From positions 13,041,625 through 13,105,624 of the forward strand of contig CM075862.1 of the NCBI GenBank assembly GCA_037975125.1: 64,000 nucleotides of DNA, given 5' to 3'. Within the stretch, counting starts at the first letter, position 1, and every line of letters starts with the position of its first letter. Of this stretch, positions 10,818 through 22,315 are shown piece after piece. Both the position numbers and the translations under genes were made by a program. Under the pieces are notes generated by a model, which had not been told where the DNA came from, did no database searches, and saw only the letters and a program-made list of their open reading frames with translations. Source of the stretch: Latrodectus hesperus. Its lineage: Eukaryota; Arthropoda; Arachnida; Araneae; Theridiidae.

Positions 10818-10930
10818 TCTATCCCAGAGATATCATTTCACTTGGAAGACATTGCGACCACGATCTATTTACCTGGATCGTGTAAAGAACTCTCTACCAC
10901 GAGAACGACGATTTTGCCAAACAGACCACA
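10818..10930 (-). mobile_element. SINE family C (copy 2), 5' part and core
   Basis: Read on the minus strand it contains GTCGTTCTCGTGGTAGAGAG, then GATCGTGGTCGCAATGTC and TTCCAAGTGAAATGATA. These are the landmarks shared with copies at 5550 and 15875. The distal 3' tail is missing where it meets the family A copy. Confidence 0.7.
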
Positions 10931-12315
10931 CGGCTGCTTGCGCTAAAATTTAATTTTTGAATTTTATAATTTTTCCGACATTATATAATTTTTAATGATA
11001 TAAATGAAATATAACATACTTTATTGTAGTTAATTTGTTTATTGTGTAAAGTTAAAAGTAATTATCAATAATAAACTATTCTATTTATTGATGTGTATAT
11101 TTTGCTGCTCTTAAAGTACTATAAATTTTATCGAGAAACATTTTTCAGTATGATTAATTTTATAATTGTTATCATTTGGTTTCTTTGTGTACGTATGCAG
11201 TGTAACATTTGCTGTTCAACTTACTGGGATTCATTCAGAGTGATTTATGGTATGGTGTCTATTTTTTGCGTAAACGACATCATATATTAAGAGAACAAGA
11301 GAAAAACACTATTATTGCTCGTGGAAACACGTCAGGAAACAAATTTGTCAGTTTTCATGTTACGCCTTATTATTTTCATCGCTTAAAACATCGCCAACGA
11401 TTTCCACGGCGATTTATTCCGGGGGGCAGATGTATTTCGAAATCATGTTTGCGCCTTCCAGTGGGTTGACTTCGGAGGAGTGGTTTGCAGGTCCCCTAGA
11501 GCTACGCGATGCCCTGCTTGCTATATAAAAAATGTGGGGTGCACTGAATATTTTTTACGATGGAGACCCCTCAGTAAATGATGGATCGCCCACATGGCAC
11601 TCTAGGAAATGTCTAATCGTGCAACAAAATATTAAGCACTGCCGCCGCTATCGCGTGAAAAAGAATGAACTAGTTACAGAAATTATTTTTCGTAAGTGTG
11701 GAGTAATCAAAGCATTTCTTATTTATTTTTTATTATCTGCCAGGTGGGTGTTATTGTTTTGTTGAAGCATCACTTCTGTTTCTAACATTTTGCAAAATCG
11801 CGATTTTGTATACAAATGTCTTTGTTTATTGCTACCTGTGGATCTTTCGATTATAGTTATGGGCCATTATGTGTGATTGTATTATTAAATATGGTCTGAT
11901 TGTATTTATTCTATTAATCTAAAATCTCAGTTTATTTAACACTGCAGAAAAATATTTCGCTTATGCAAGTTTAATGGTCCTCCCCATAATTAAAAGATGG
12001 CTTTAATGAGGTTTCGACGACTGACGATTTTGATTTCAGCATCTCATCCAATGAATTAATGCGAAATCAAACGATTCAAATACGCAACGTAATAATACTG
12101 AGTTATCGCAAATATTGGGTATGCGTAAGATTATTTAATATTGTACCTTATCGAAATTTAGCCCATAAAGAAATAAGTGAATTAATTATTATTGTTTGAG
12201 TATTTATTTCAATGTTCCTTAATGCACAAGAATTATAATTTGTCATTCATTTTCTTTTGTACCTAATTTTAATATACGTGCTTTAATTCATTTGAAATGA
12301 TCCGTTATTTGAAAT
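10931..12315. other. AT-rich non-coding stretch, no gene seen
   Basis: Two short plus-strand frames (11209-11469 and 11532-11765) lie in a slightly GC-richer patch at 11310-11660 but show no domain. A hairpin centred on CAAAATCG/CGATTTTG (11793-11808) has outer matching arms ACATTT and AAATGT, giving 11785-11819 overall. Confidence 0.5.
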
Positions 12316-12466
12316 TGACAGCTATTTCCTCCAGTTTAATAGTTCGTGAGTTCGACTCTCCCTCTGATTTATGTGTCTGCAGTGGTTCGAAATCTAATTT
12401 CAATTGTGAGTCGCGCTATTATTAGCCTGTGTGCAGGAGGTAATTATAACAGCAAACCAACTATTC
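12316..12466 (+). mobile_element. SINE family A (copy 5)
   Basis: It contains TTTAATAGTTCGTGAGTTCGA with B box GAGTTCGACTCTC, then GTCTGCAGTGGTTCGAAATC, GTGTGCAGG and an AGCAAACCAAC tail. It is followed almost directly by another copy in the same orientation, forming a dimer-like pair. Confidence 0.7.
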
Positions 12467-12489
12467 AAATCCTTCTTCCACATTAAAAT

Positions 12490-12648
12490 GAGAATCATTC
12501 TTCATTCTCAATTTTAAAAGTTCGTGGGTCCGAATCCCACCTTGGGTATGAATGTTTGCAGTGGTTTGGAATTCATTTTAAGCCATAGGTTCTCGTCTAG
12601 TTAACCCTTGTATGCAAAAAATGACTGTTGAGCGACAAACAAGCCAGG
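12490..12648 (+). mobile_element. SINE family A (copy 6)
   Basis: This copy has AAGTTCGTGGGTCCGAATCC, B box 12526-12538, CTTGGGTATGAATGTTTGC, AGTGGTTTGGAATTCATTTT and the well-kept tail AAAAAATGACTGTTGAGCGA. The head is decayed. Confidence 0.8.
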
Positions 12649-14645
12649 TCTGGATTTTAAAAACTTGAAGTAAGATTTCAAAAAATGGGTTTCAATCAAA
12701 AAAAAATGTAACCAACCGATCTTTTTCAACTGAACAGAGATATGAATGAATATAAGATCCATCAATGCAGGAAAACGGGTTTTACAGTGTTTAAAGCGGA
12801 TTTTATTCGTGCTATAAAATATGGCACTGATGGACAAGTAAATATCGGGGCAGGGTGGGCCGAGGCAAATGGCGGCCTCATACTTCTGATGAGTGTGTAG
12901 GTTTTTGGCAACAGTTATTATCTTTTCTTTCAAAAGTCCAAACTGTCCCCCGTTTCCAGCTTAGCAGAAAATATTTCGAGTCCGGCTGCTCTAGACAAAT
13001 GCATCATGGCTCGCTCATTCACATGTTTTTGACCCGGCTCCGTCTCGAACATGCCAGACATGGCAGCGTCCGGCCGAGTGACCCTCCGACCCTGGCGGCC
13101 ATCCATCATCCGCGCATCGATCGCGCGGTTTATTATTTAATCATGGTAAAGGTATCGGTCCGATTAATACGGCCGTGTACTTTTGCGCCTGGGTAACACG
13201 CTAAAGAATGACTCCCGCTCACACGGTATCTTGTCGCACCTTCCCCATGGTGTTGGAGGCGGAAAAAAAGCAGCCCTCCTGTTTTTCCATTATTTTTTGT
13301 TTCCAAATCATAGTATGGTAAAAATGTATTGAAAAAATAACTTTCTGATATTTTAGTTAAGTAAAGAGAATACTAACACACACACATATCTATAATGTGT
13401 GTTAAATCTTGAGAATACAAGGTGTTTGTAATGACTAAACACCTTGTATTTATTAAATTTTTAAAGATGTACAGATTAATTTTATGCATATATAAATATG
13501 TGCATTTTATATTGTTTTTACCGTATTCCAGTATTTTCATTATTCTGCTACTTAAGTATAATTTTTATTGCATTACTTTTAATAATTTGCGTATAATAAT
13601 CACTATCAAGTTAGTAAATAGTTTTTTTTTACACAAATTTAATTATTTAGGTTTTTAATACTTTCAGGGACATTTTATACTAAGCCTAACATGGCGTCTT
13701 ATCACTGTAGGTAATCTTGGTTATGTATTCAAATTTTGACTATTTTGCATTTTAAAATAATCGTACAAGCCATTATCCGAAATCTTATTTCTCTTAAGTA
13801 GTTGCATGGTAGAGGAAACAATTATTGTATCTTTTATATAAATCAAACAACTTCTTGTAACTGAATTCAAAAATTACATTCATTGCCACCTATAATTGTA
13901 TTGCGTTGTAATAAGTCTCGCTTCTGCAATATTTCGTTCCCATTCTCATTTGTAACCAGTATCAAAATATTTTAAATTTAAACATGTAAGTGAGAAAGCT
14001 GAATACAGTTCGATAATTCTTAATTGCACTGTTATGAATATTATCTAAATACATGTAACACAAATATGATACATAATAATAATAAAATAATGCATAATTC
14101 TACTCTTTAAGTTTATGACATTTTTGAATGGCTGCCTGTCTGCATGAAACGCAGCAAGCCAAAGATAATGAAATTCAAAACTATATTTCTGTTCTCACTG
14201 ATAATGGATTTGAATTCGCAGATTATAAGGGTGGTTTGAAAATTCAAAAATAGGAAATTTTTAGTTATTTACCTCAATTTATTCTTTTAAATTCCTGATA
14301 AAATAATTTTCAAAATTTTTTTTCCTTTTAGATCCTTTGTAATTTGTTTTCTAGCTATGTTACTTAACATTTTTATTAGTCATAGATTAATTTAATGTCA
14401 TTGATGTCATGATTTACTTTGTCGATGACTATTTTAAACCTAAAGTGTGATTTGCATTCGTATTTACAATTGATTATGTCGTTAGGTAATGCCCGTTCAT
14501 TTCCGGTACATTTAAATCTTTCTGCACTTCAAAGGGTGAAATAATTAATTGGGACTTAGTAGTTACGAGTGTGCTATCTATTTGAAAGCGAGTGCTCGTA
14601 CTTTAGGAACAGGAATCAAATAGCATTTTAGGTTTCTTACCGCAC
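12649..14645. other. Non-coding stretch with a CG-rich island and a long hairpin
   Basis: The island at 12950-13280 contains GGCCATCCATCATCCG at 13097-13112, nearly repeated at 36652-36667. It also has GATTAA/TAATCA homeodomain-like cores. Opposing frames of 110 and 113 codons overlap at 12601-13196 and are unsupported. A 14-bp perfect hairpin lies at 13414-13450. The remainder is AT-rich. Confidence 0.45.
13404..13460. repeat. Hairpin with a 14-bp perfect stem
   Basis: AATACAAGGTGTTT (13414-13427) pairs perfectly with AAACACCTTGTATT (13437-13450) around a 9-base loop. Weaker pairing continues outward to about 13404/13460, giving a stem of about 24 bp with mismatches. It could be a miniature inverted repeat or a chance fold, or less likely a small-RNA precursor. 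Confidence 0.8.
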
Positions 14646-14745
14646 CGGTATCACTTCACTTGGAGGACATTGTGACTATGATTGTGACCCAGCCTACATT
14701 GGAGAGCACATAACTTTTCGGTTTGGCCGAGTTTCCAACCATTAA
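14646..14745 (-). mobile_element. SINE family C fragment (copy 3)
   Basis: On the plus strand it reads GGTATCACTTCACTTGGAGG then ACATTGTGACTATGATTGTG, the reverse complement of the family C core. The tRNA head is decayed. Confidence 0.65.
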
Positions 14746-15874
14746 CCTTTTAACTGATACCTTTTCTCATTGGGTGACCGTAAGTCCTTGCAACTGATTG
14801 TGTATCCACGTTAATCTATGACGACCAAAATCCTTCCGCTGGTGTGGTGTGCTTGTGAAGAGGACGGTGCAAGTTCAGGTGTGACTTTGTCACCTGTCTG
14901 TAGTTCAAAATGACAAGACATTTAGTAATGGGCAAGCATTCCAATCCCGTTAAACTTAAGGTACAGTACATGGCTCGCCGGCACCGCTATGCATGTATGT
15001 ACGGTTGATTGTAAATTTATTTATTGATGATACATTTAATTGGGAATGGGTTTGCTTTTTATTAAGTTGAATTTTTACATAAACTTTTTAAATTTTTTTA
15101 GGTGTTTGTTTTTGTGGCTAATATTTTGAATTCATATTCTGACTGCTAACTATAAGATTCCACCTGCCTATCGTTTCGAAAAAGCTTTTTTGTCGCCGTG
15201 GCTGCAAAGGGTTGACGTCATCCTCGGCCAGGAAGCGAGTCTTGTCCCATCGATGCGTGAATGCGAATTCCTGCGTTCTTTTTTTTTGTCGCATGTAACC
15301 GTGGGTGCGCACGCGATGGTCCTCCCCCCCCCCTTGTGAGAGGAGACGCATCATCATAACTGTCAGGAGGTATCAAAGGACAGGCAGACGCTTTAAATGC
15401 CTCATGATGTCTGACGGCATGTTTCCAAACAGATTGGGTCCTGCCCCCGGCTGCCTTATTAATCTTCTTGCATTTCCAGCCATCTGCGGTGCTTGATCTG
15501 CAAACAGTGTTGTCGGCTCATAAATCTCCCCGCGGAATTCATTTTCGTAATCGCCTTCTAAAAATCGAGTGCGTGATTTTTGGGAGAGCGATTTTTTTTT
15601 TTACTGCCATCCATTCTTGTACTGAGTATCTAACAGTGTTTGTTAAGCTGCTACTCACTTCTCCACCAGCAAGTGGTACGGCATGATTGTGCGAATCGGT
15701 TTAATTCGTTTATGTTCATCAGCAGGTGGCTGCATCAGTGACTTCCGGTATGTATGGTATGGAACTCTTATAAAATATGTTGTAGCCGCGTATGTCTATA
15801 AAATATATTGTGGTAGCAGCAGCACGCTTTCCTGTACCTATAGCCCTGAGTTGGGTTCTACCGGTTAGATAGAA
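14746..15874. other. Non-coding stretch with a GC-richer island
   Basis: A 7-bp-class inverted repeat around CAGGTG/CACCTG lies near 14877-14899. The island at about 15170-15560 has a C10 run, CG words and CTTATTAATC. From 15767 onward the word CTATAAAATAT or CTTATAAAATAT recurs (see findings). Short frames here are unsupported. Confidence 0.45.
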
Positions 15875-16113
15875 GCAGCCGGGTGAAGAATTCTTGATTT
15901 TGAACCAGGGACCCAGCAGAAGAGCCCCAATACCTGGCCTGCCATCCCCAGAGGTATCATTTCACTTGGAGGACATTGCGACAAAGCTCAGTTTTAACAT
16001 ACCCCTGCCGCCATTAGTGAACACGACGGATCTTCGATCAAATCGGGATTTGAACTCACTACCTTCCGATAATGAGAACGACCCCCTAACCATGCAGGCC
16101 ACCTTAGTCCTAT
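15875..16113 (-). mobile_element. tRNA-derived SINE, family C (copy 4, best copy)
   Basis: Read on the minus strand, the head is GGTGGCCTGCATGGTTAGGG with an A-box-like region at 16082-16096. The B box GAGTTCAAATCCC follows (16045-16057), then GAAGATCCGTCGTG and GGCGGCAGGGGTATG. TCGCAATGTCCTCCAAGTGA and ATGATACCTCTGGGGATGGC come next, and the tail contains GGCTCTTCTGCTGGGTCCC. This copy defines the family used to recognise the others. The antisense frames overlapping it (up to 145 codons) have no independent support. Confidence 0.85.
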
Positions 16114-19100
16114 AAAATATCCTGTATAATATGCGGCTACTAGCGTTTCCATCTTTCAAGTTTACAAGAAGGGAAGTGATGGCATCTTCATATAATGGGG
16201 CACCCAGTCGGTGTGCCATCATAGTCCCTATAGTGGGTCTTCCTAATTTAGAAACATGGGCCAAGCAGAAGATCCCCAGTCTCTTATAAAATATGTGGCT
16301 GCGAATTTCGTGTTGTAGCAAGTGTCTCAAAGGTAGAAATGCGCTCTTCGCAGTGGATGATTGGAGACATTGTCGAACAATGGGCGATGGATTTCGCATT
16401 TTGTTTTCTTTTGCCAGGTGGATGCTTGGAGTTTTCTAAGTTTTATTCCTTGCGATAGGTGATTGTGGCCCGCTTCTTGCAAAAAGTCTTTCTGATAGAC
16501 AAATCACTGCGAATGATTGAGCAAGTCTTGCAACAGCTTTCTATTGTTAAGTGTCAATATGCTGTATCGCAAAAGCACTTTTGAGCCTTTTATATGAGCG
16601 TTAACCTTCTCAATTTGCAAAAAAATTAAAATAATAGTGGTGAACTTGGTTTTAAAACTTGATATTTTTTTCTAAGCTTTCATATCGTTAAAAATTATTT
16701 TTCTTAACCCTTACTAATGATATGTTTTAAGGCATTTAAAATTCGCCAGATATCGGTAAATATAGTTCAGAAATATGTTTCTGATACTAAATTATAGAAA
16801 TGTCCTATAAAAAAAACTTAGTTTGACTCGATTTAGCGAGATCTTTTTGGAAAAAAATTTATTATTCGTTGAATTTTATACACTGATTAAGTATGAATAA
16901 AATTGAGTTGTCTTGATTAAGAGAAGTGCTTAATGCTTGCTATTTTAATTTTGCTACCGACAGCAGACATACAACAGAAGTATTGTACCGATAGTTTTAT
17001 ATTCGAGTTACGAAATTACGATAGAACCGCAAAGAAATGATAAAAGGGTACTTAAAAGTAATACCAAAAATATTTTAGTTTTTACATGCGTTTTCCATGA
17101 GTGATCTTTTATCTTGTATTCTTGCTCAAGCTGGACTCAAATATTTTTTTCATTTTTTTGTATTTTCTTTTATTAGTTTTTTTTAATTGTTTAGTTCAGA
17201 GTAAATCTCGTTGCTTATCTGACTTGACATTGACAAATCTAACCTTATTTCTTGTAGCAACTCTTCAATTTAACTTCTGTGTTGTTTACATAAACTTTTT
17301 AGAAAATCAAAAATAAAATCGGCATTCTTTATTAAAACTGTTCACAGCAGATAATGTATTGTAACTTATAGATAATACTGTCCATGATGTTACTATACTC
17401 TTTAGTATTCTTTTTATAAGAAAATTTAACAATATTTTCCAGTTGTGTAAAGTGAATGTTATATCTGATGATGAACATTCCTAACTTTACAGTAAAAATA
17501 CAATAAAAATTTATGAGTAATTCGAGAAATTTCTTCTTTGAACTTGGGTGATTCTATTTTTTTTAATATGAAATTTTATTTCCTCTCTTTGTTGAAGTGT
17601 GTATCCTCAGTGACTCACTTTGGTATTGTTTTCTCGCGAATGTTCGGTTATTTTCCCACCTTCCCGCCTTCTGCAGTCTCTTCAATGCTGCTGGAAGATA
17701 AATCTACTTCGCTCATGGTTTTGTGGTGAATATTTCACTGCCATTATCATAATTAGTATTTATACGGGAAGCGGCTAATGCCTAATATATAGCAAGCTCA
17801 TTTTTACTTTTTAAATATTTGGTGGTGAAGTAGTCAGTAGTAACGGCGTTGATTTATACAAATTTAATTCGCCTTGTTACTTGCTTATAGGGTACATGAA
17901 AAGTCCACCGATGAGCTGGAGGGGGTGGGGAGAACTAACCGTGTGAGACTAGGGCGTGGCACACAGCGGCAAAATATTCTCTATGCGCTAATAAGCTATT
18001 TTATTTTTGCGCATTTTTTTCCTTTCCCTTTCTCTTTTTTTATTGTTTTTTACCATTGGCAGCAGTTTTCAGCTTTGGTAGCCTAGGATATGAGCGACCG
18101 CAGCTACTGACCTTCTCTCCCCACCTCCACCCACTCCTGGTTACACTTGCACTCGTAGTCCGTCTCTCACCGTTGGTCCTGGTTACCATGACGACCCCTT
18201 CTGCTCTAACCGTAAACAAAGGGTCAGAAAATGATATTTTCGCTTATTGTTATTTTTTAAAATCATATGTTCTTTCTCGTCGTGCATTTTTTTTTTCGTT
18301 ATTGTCCTTCTTACTCGTTATATCCACCCTCCTCTCTGCTTTCCCCCAAAAAAATTAGCCTCGTGCATATTTTAATGTGGATGGTGAGCGCAGGGAAGCC
18401 TCTTTATAGGCTTTATTGTGGGCTAAGGCGGGCACCTGTGTATCAAAGGGGTGGTATTGGTAATGGTCATGCCGAATATGGAGAGTTTGTATGTAATAAG
18501 TACTTATTTTATTCCCCCCCCCTTTTTAATGGCTATTTATACTTTGCATTTTCTTTTTAGTTATAGGATTGCACGGAATAATTAGATTGAATTTCGTAAA
18601 CAGTTTCATTCAAATATAAGTCTCAAATGGCCTCTGTATTTACAGTGAAATCGGTTACGAAACTGTTTCATTATATTTATCGTGACTAAACTCAATTTCT
18701 GTTAGGTTCACATATTTTTGGCTTGTATTCGTTTTCCAGAAAGATAATTTGAATATAAATTTAGTTGATTTTACTTTCATAATCTTGTGAGTTATGACTT
18801 TCAAAATTCATCTACATTTATTGTAAGATTGTAAAATAACTATTCAATAAATAAATATGCATGTATCAAATTTTTGTTGAAACCTTTACTCCTGAAATTA
18901 TCGATTCTTTTACCGAAGCAAAATTCAAACTTTTTAATTATCATTGCAATCTAAGCTCATTTTAATTATAAATACTACGAAAGACTGTATGAATTTTTTG
19001 CATTTAATTGTGTCATCGTAATAAATGTTGTAATTTAATGATATTATTTTAATATGAATGCATTTTCCAAAAAGTGATATTTTTTAATGTTAATCTTTAG

Positions 19101-20191
19101 ATTATTCGATATGTCTTTTTTTTCTCTTTTTGTCTTACTATATTAAACGACTAGTAAATAGTTAATTTGACTAACAATTTGCAAACTTTGCAGAAAAGCA
19201 TATTGATATATTTCTTAATTTAAAAAAAATTTCGAAACTTAGTTTTCAATTTTTTTCTTCTCATTCGCCTGTTATTTTGTTTCCAAAACTTTCTCTTGGA
19301 ATTGTATTTTGGCTAACGAGGTACGGTGAATTGTAGAAAAAAAAGTTTCTGGTCTTGACCTTTTCCTGCAGAGGTCGACCCTCATGTGAAGGGGAGGTAC
19401 CGACTGCAAATTTCGCTGCCTTCTCTTGAAAATCCATCAAGTGGAGGTCAAAGGTTAAAGTGAAAAAGAGGCAGGGGGTAAGAAGTAGGTCTGCGAGTTT
19501 CTTGGAAATTCGTATTTTTCTCCCTTCCCCTCCAGCTTGGGATCTCCTCTGTGTTGAGGGGTGCTTCTGGTCCTCTGCCACTATCCCAGAAATGTTAAAA
19601 ATGTTGCTGCTTCAGCCAGAATGTGTGGCCCTCTGGTGAGGGAATACTTAATTTTGATGGTTTTGTAATTTATTTCTAAGCCACATCAACTATTGTTTTG
19701 TAGTCGACTGTTGTCTTCGAATGTATATCAACCGTTGGGCAGGAGCTACTCTGAAGTTTTTATCATTCGCAAGTTAAAGATGTCATTTATGAGAGGGTAT
19801 TTAAGGTCATATTAATCTAAAATTTGAAATTGCTTTTTGGGTAGAAATTTTATTGATAATTTTTTCACAGTTAACTCTCTCTGTAATTCTTGACTAATGA
19901 AAACATAATTATTATAAGATCAAGATTTATGCAAGAGAAACTTTATTCAAAAGTATTAATCCAAGCAGAATTTCTTTGAAAGTTTAGTTTTGAAATACCA
20001 AATTGCATTGCTGTGTAATTACTTTATGATATAATAAGTTAAACGTTCTTCGAAATAAATCAATGTTTTTGCATTTTATTGAAAGACAAAGACTAGCTAC
20101 ATTATCACTCATTTTTCATTTGGAATAAAATAATCTACTTTTTATATTTCAGAGATACAGCTTGATTTATGATTTCGTTGGATTCAAGGTG

Positions 20192-20220
20192 AAATAATTT
20201 GCACATTGTGCAAGTTATTT
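20192..20220. repeat. 13-bp hairpin with one mismatch
   Basis: AAATAATTTGCAC and GTGCAAGTTATTT pair at 12 of 13 positions around the 3-base loop ATT. Confidence 0.75.
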
Positions 20221-20738
20221 TAAGTGGAAAATGATGAAATCTGTTCATCAAAAATTTGTAAACCGTTCTTTTCTTGCGAAGAAATTGGATTGCGACCATT
20301 TTATACCCTTCTCACTTCAACGTAGATTACAACATGACCATGCACTTTAAAAACTTTATCGATTTCAGTACATATATTGCTCTCTTGTTATGAGTCTTTT
20401 CAAGTCTTTCCTATAGATTTTAACTTTTGAAATTGCATTCATCTACCTCTAATAACGAATCACTGCTTAAAAAAAAGAAATTCTGACCTCATTCTGCAAT
20501 AACTTCAGAAAAGCTACCTCAACTTCAATGAAAAAGCACACTGGCAGAATTCACGTGTGATGTACCAAACCGCAAGGAAATGTTAAGTGTTTGCGATCTA
20601 AAAAGCTGGACTCAGCAAAAGTCAAATGCGACTCACAGACAGATATTAATTATTATTGAATTGCCGTCGTAAACATTGGAATTTCTACTGCAATTTTAGT
20701 TTAAAAAAATTAATTTACCAAAAATAGATGATGCTTTC

Positions 20739-20774
20739 TGATTTAGTTCTAAGATTTTTTTTAGAACTAAATCA
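20739..20774. repeat. Perfect 14-bp hairpin
   Basis: TGATTTAGTTCTAA and TTAGAACTAAATCA are exact reverse complements around an 8-base T-rich loop. Confidence 0.85.
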
Positions 20775-22275
20775 AATAGGATTATTTCGCTTGATTTCCA
20801 TCGGCAAATGATGGAAATAAGAGATTGAAAGAAGTTTTAATTTGACACTTATTACAAAATTTAACATTGCTTAATATGGCACAAAGTTACGAGATATTTT
20901 TCTTCAGAGCTTCAAACATTGCAATAGTAATTTGATGCCACATCAAATTCCTCATTACATTAATAAGCATTTATGTTAATAGACTACTAAACTTAGCGAC
21001 TCGACAGCTCATATAGGGGGAAGTAGCAGGATTTACAGTGCCCATATCTGTTATCCTGACCGAGGCCCTGGGGTGCGAAGCAGCCTAACGCGAAACCCAC
21101 AGTGTTGAGTTCCCAAACATGCTTGTTACTCAGTTTGTCAACCCACGAAAGACTGAAAGTTAAAACAATGCGTATCCAAATGTGATAAAAATATTAATAA
21201 TGTACAGATAAAAGGCTTGTATTTGCCCGCATATACTCTATATTTTTGTTTTATTCAATGCATTTTTGTGTATTCAGAAATGTATACAGAAATAATTTTG
21301 ACAAGGGTATTTAAACGAGCGCCTTACCTTAAAAATTGAAATATGAAAAATCCCCTCGACTAAGTTGCAGAAATTCAATTCTGTAAAAATGGTTGCTTAT
21401 TTGACAGAAATTAATCATCCATATCATTTACGTCAGAAATTATGTCAGTGCTACATGTATCATTCCCGTTGTTTCATGTGATTTTATATTCTGTATTTAT
21501 TTTGTGCAATGTATTTACTTGAATTACTTGCGTGATTTTCCTAAAAAATGAGCTTGCAATTACCATAATAGAATTTCCATATCTATCTGCGTAAAGTCAT
21601 CTGATTTACAAAAATGGCGATGTTGCTTAGATAAGTTGGCTGCCGATTTTCTTAAGTTTTTACAGCCAATGAAGTAAATTGCTACAAAATTTTGACAGTG
21701 TTTTCAAGTATTTAAATTTTTTTCATTTATCTTTTTTTTCCATAAATTAAATTTTTCGACACTTGCGTTTTTATCCTGTTGACCATTTTTCGCCGGAAAA
21801 AAAGTATGCCCCTAGATATTAAAAAGTTGAATAATTTTTTTCAAGATATGAAGGAGGGAAGGTCAATTATAACATAACCATCGTTGAAACTAATAGATAA
21901 AAGCTTTATTTTTAAAACCAATGTTCATATCGGCGCAAATATTGAATATTTAATCATAAATTTGAAACTTGTATGTGCTAAAAAGTAACTCAGTTGGGAA
22001 ATCTTTAAATTACAGTATTTGGCGACATTAATTTTTTTAAATTGAATTACAGTATTGTTAATTTCTTGTGTATCTCTTTGAAACTCTAATTGAATATTCA
22101 CGCATTGTGGTAAAAATATTGATTGGTACTTGAAAGCCTGTACTTATCTACAGCCCTGAGGTACTATGGGATTTAGTTTAAATTCAACCATTTTTTTTTC
22201 CTTCCGATAACATTAAACATTGGAGGCCCTTGTCAACTTCATTACTATCCTAGGAACGAAGTGGCGACATACTTT

Positions 22276-22315
22276 TCACATATGTGAGATTGACTAACTC
22301 CCCCTCGTGGGGGAG
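22276..22315. repeat. Two adjacent palindromes
   Basis: TCACATATGTGA (22276-22287) is a perfect 12-bp palindrome. Eleven bases later CTCCCCC and GGGGGAG form a 7-bp hairpin with loop TCGT (22298-22315). Confidence 0.75.

Noticed and set aside
12601..13196. Opposed 110- and 113-codon frames
   Set aside because: They overlap each other on opposite strands and partly cover a SINE tail and a CG-rich island. Neither resembles a known protein.
15962..16399. 145-codon minus-strand frame
   Set aside because: Its C-terminal half is a translation of the family C SINE; there is no independent evidence for coding.
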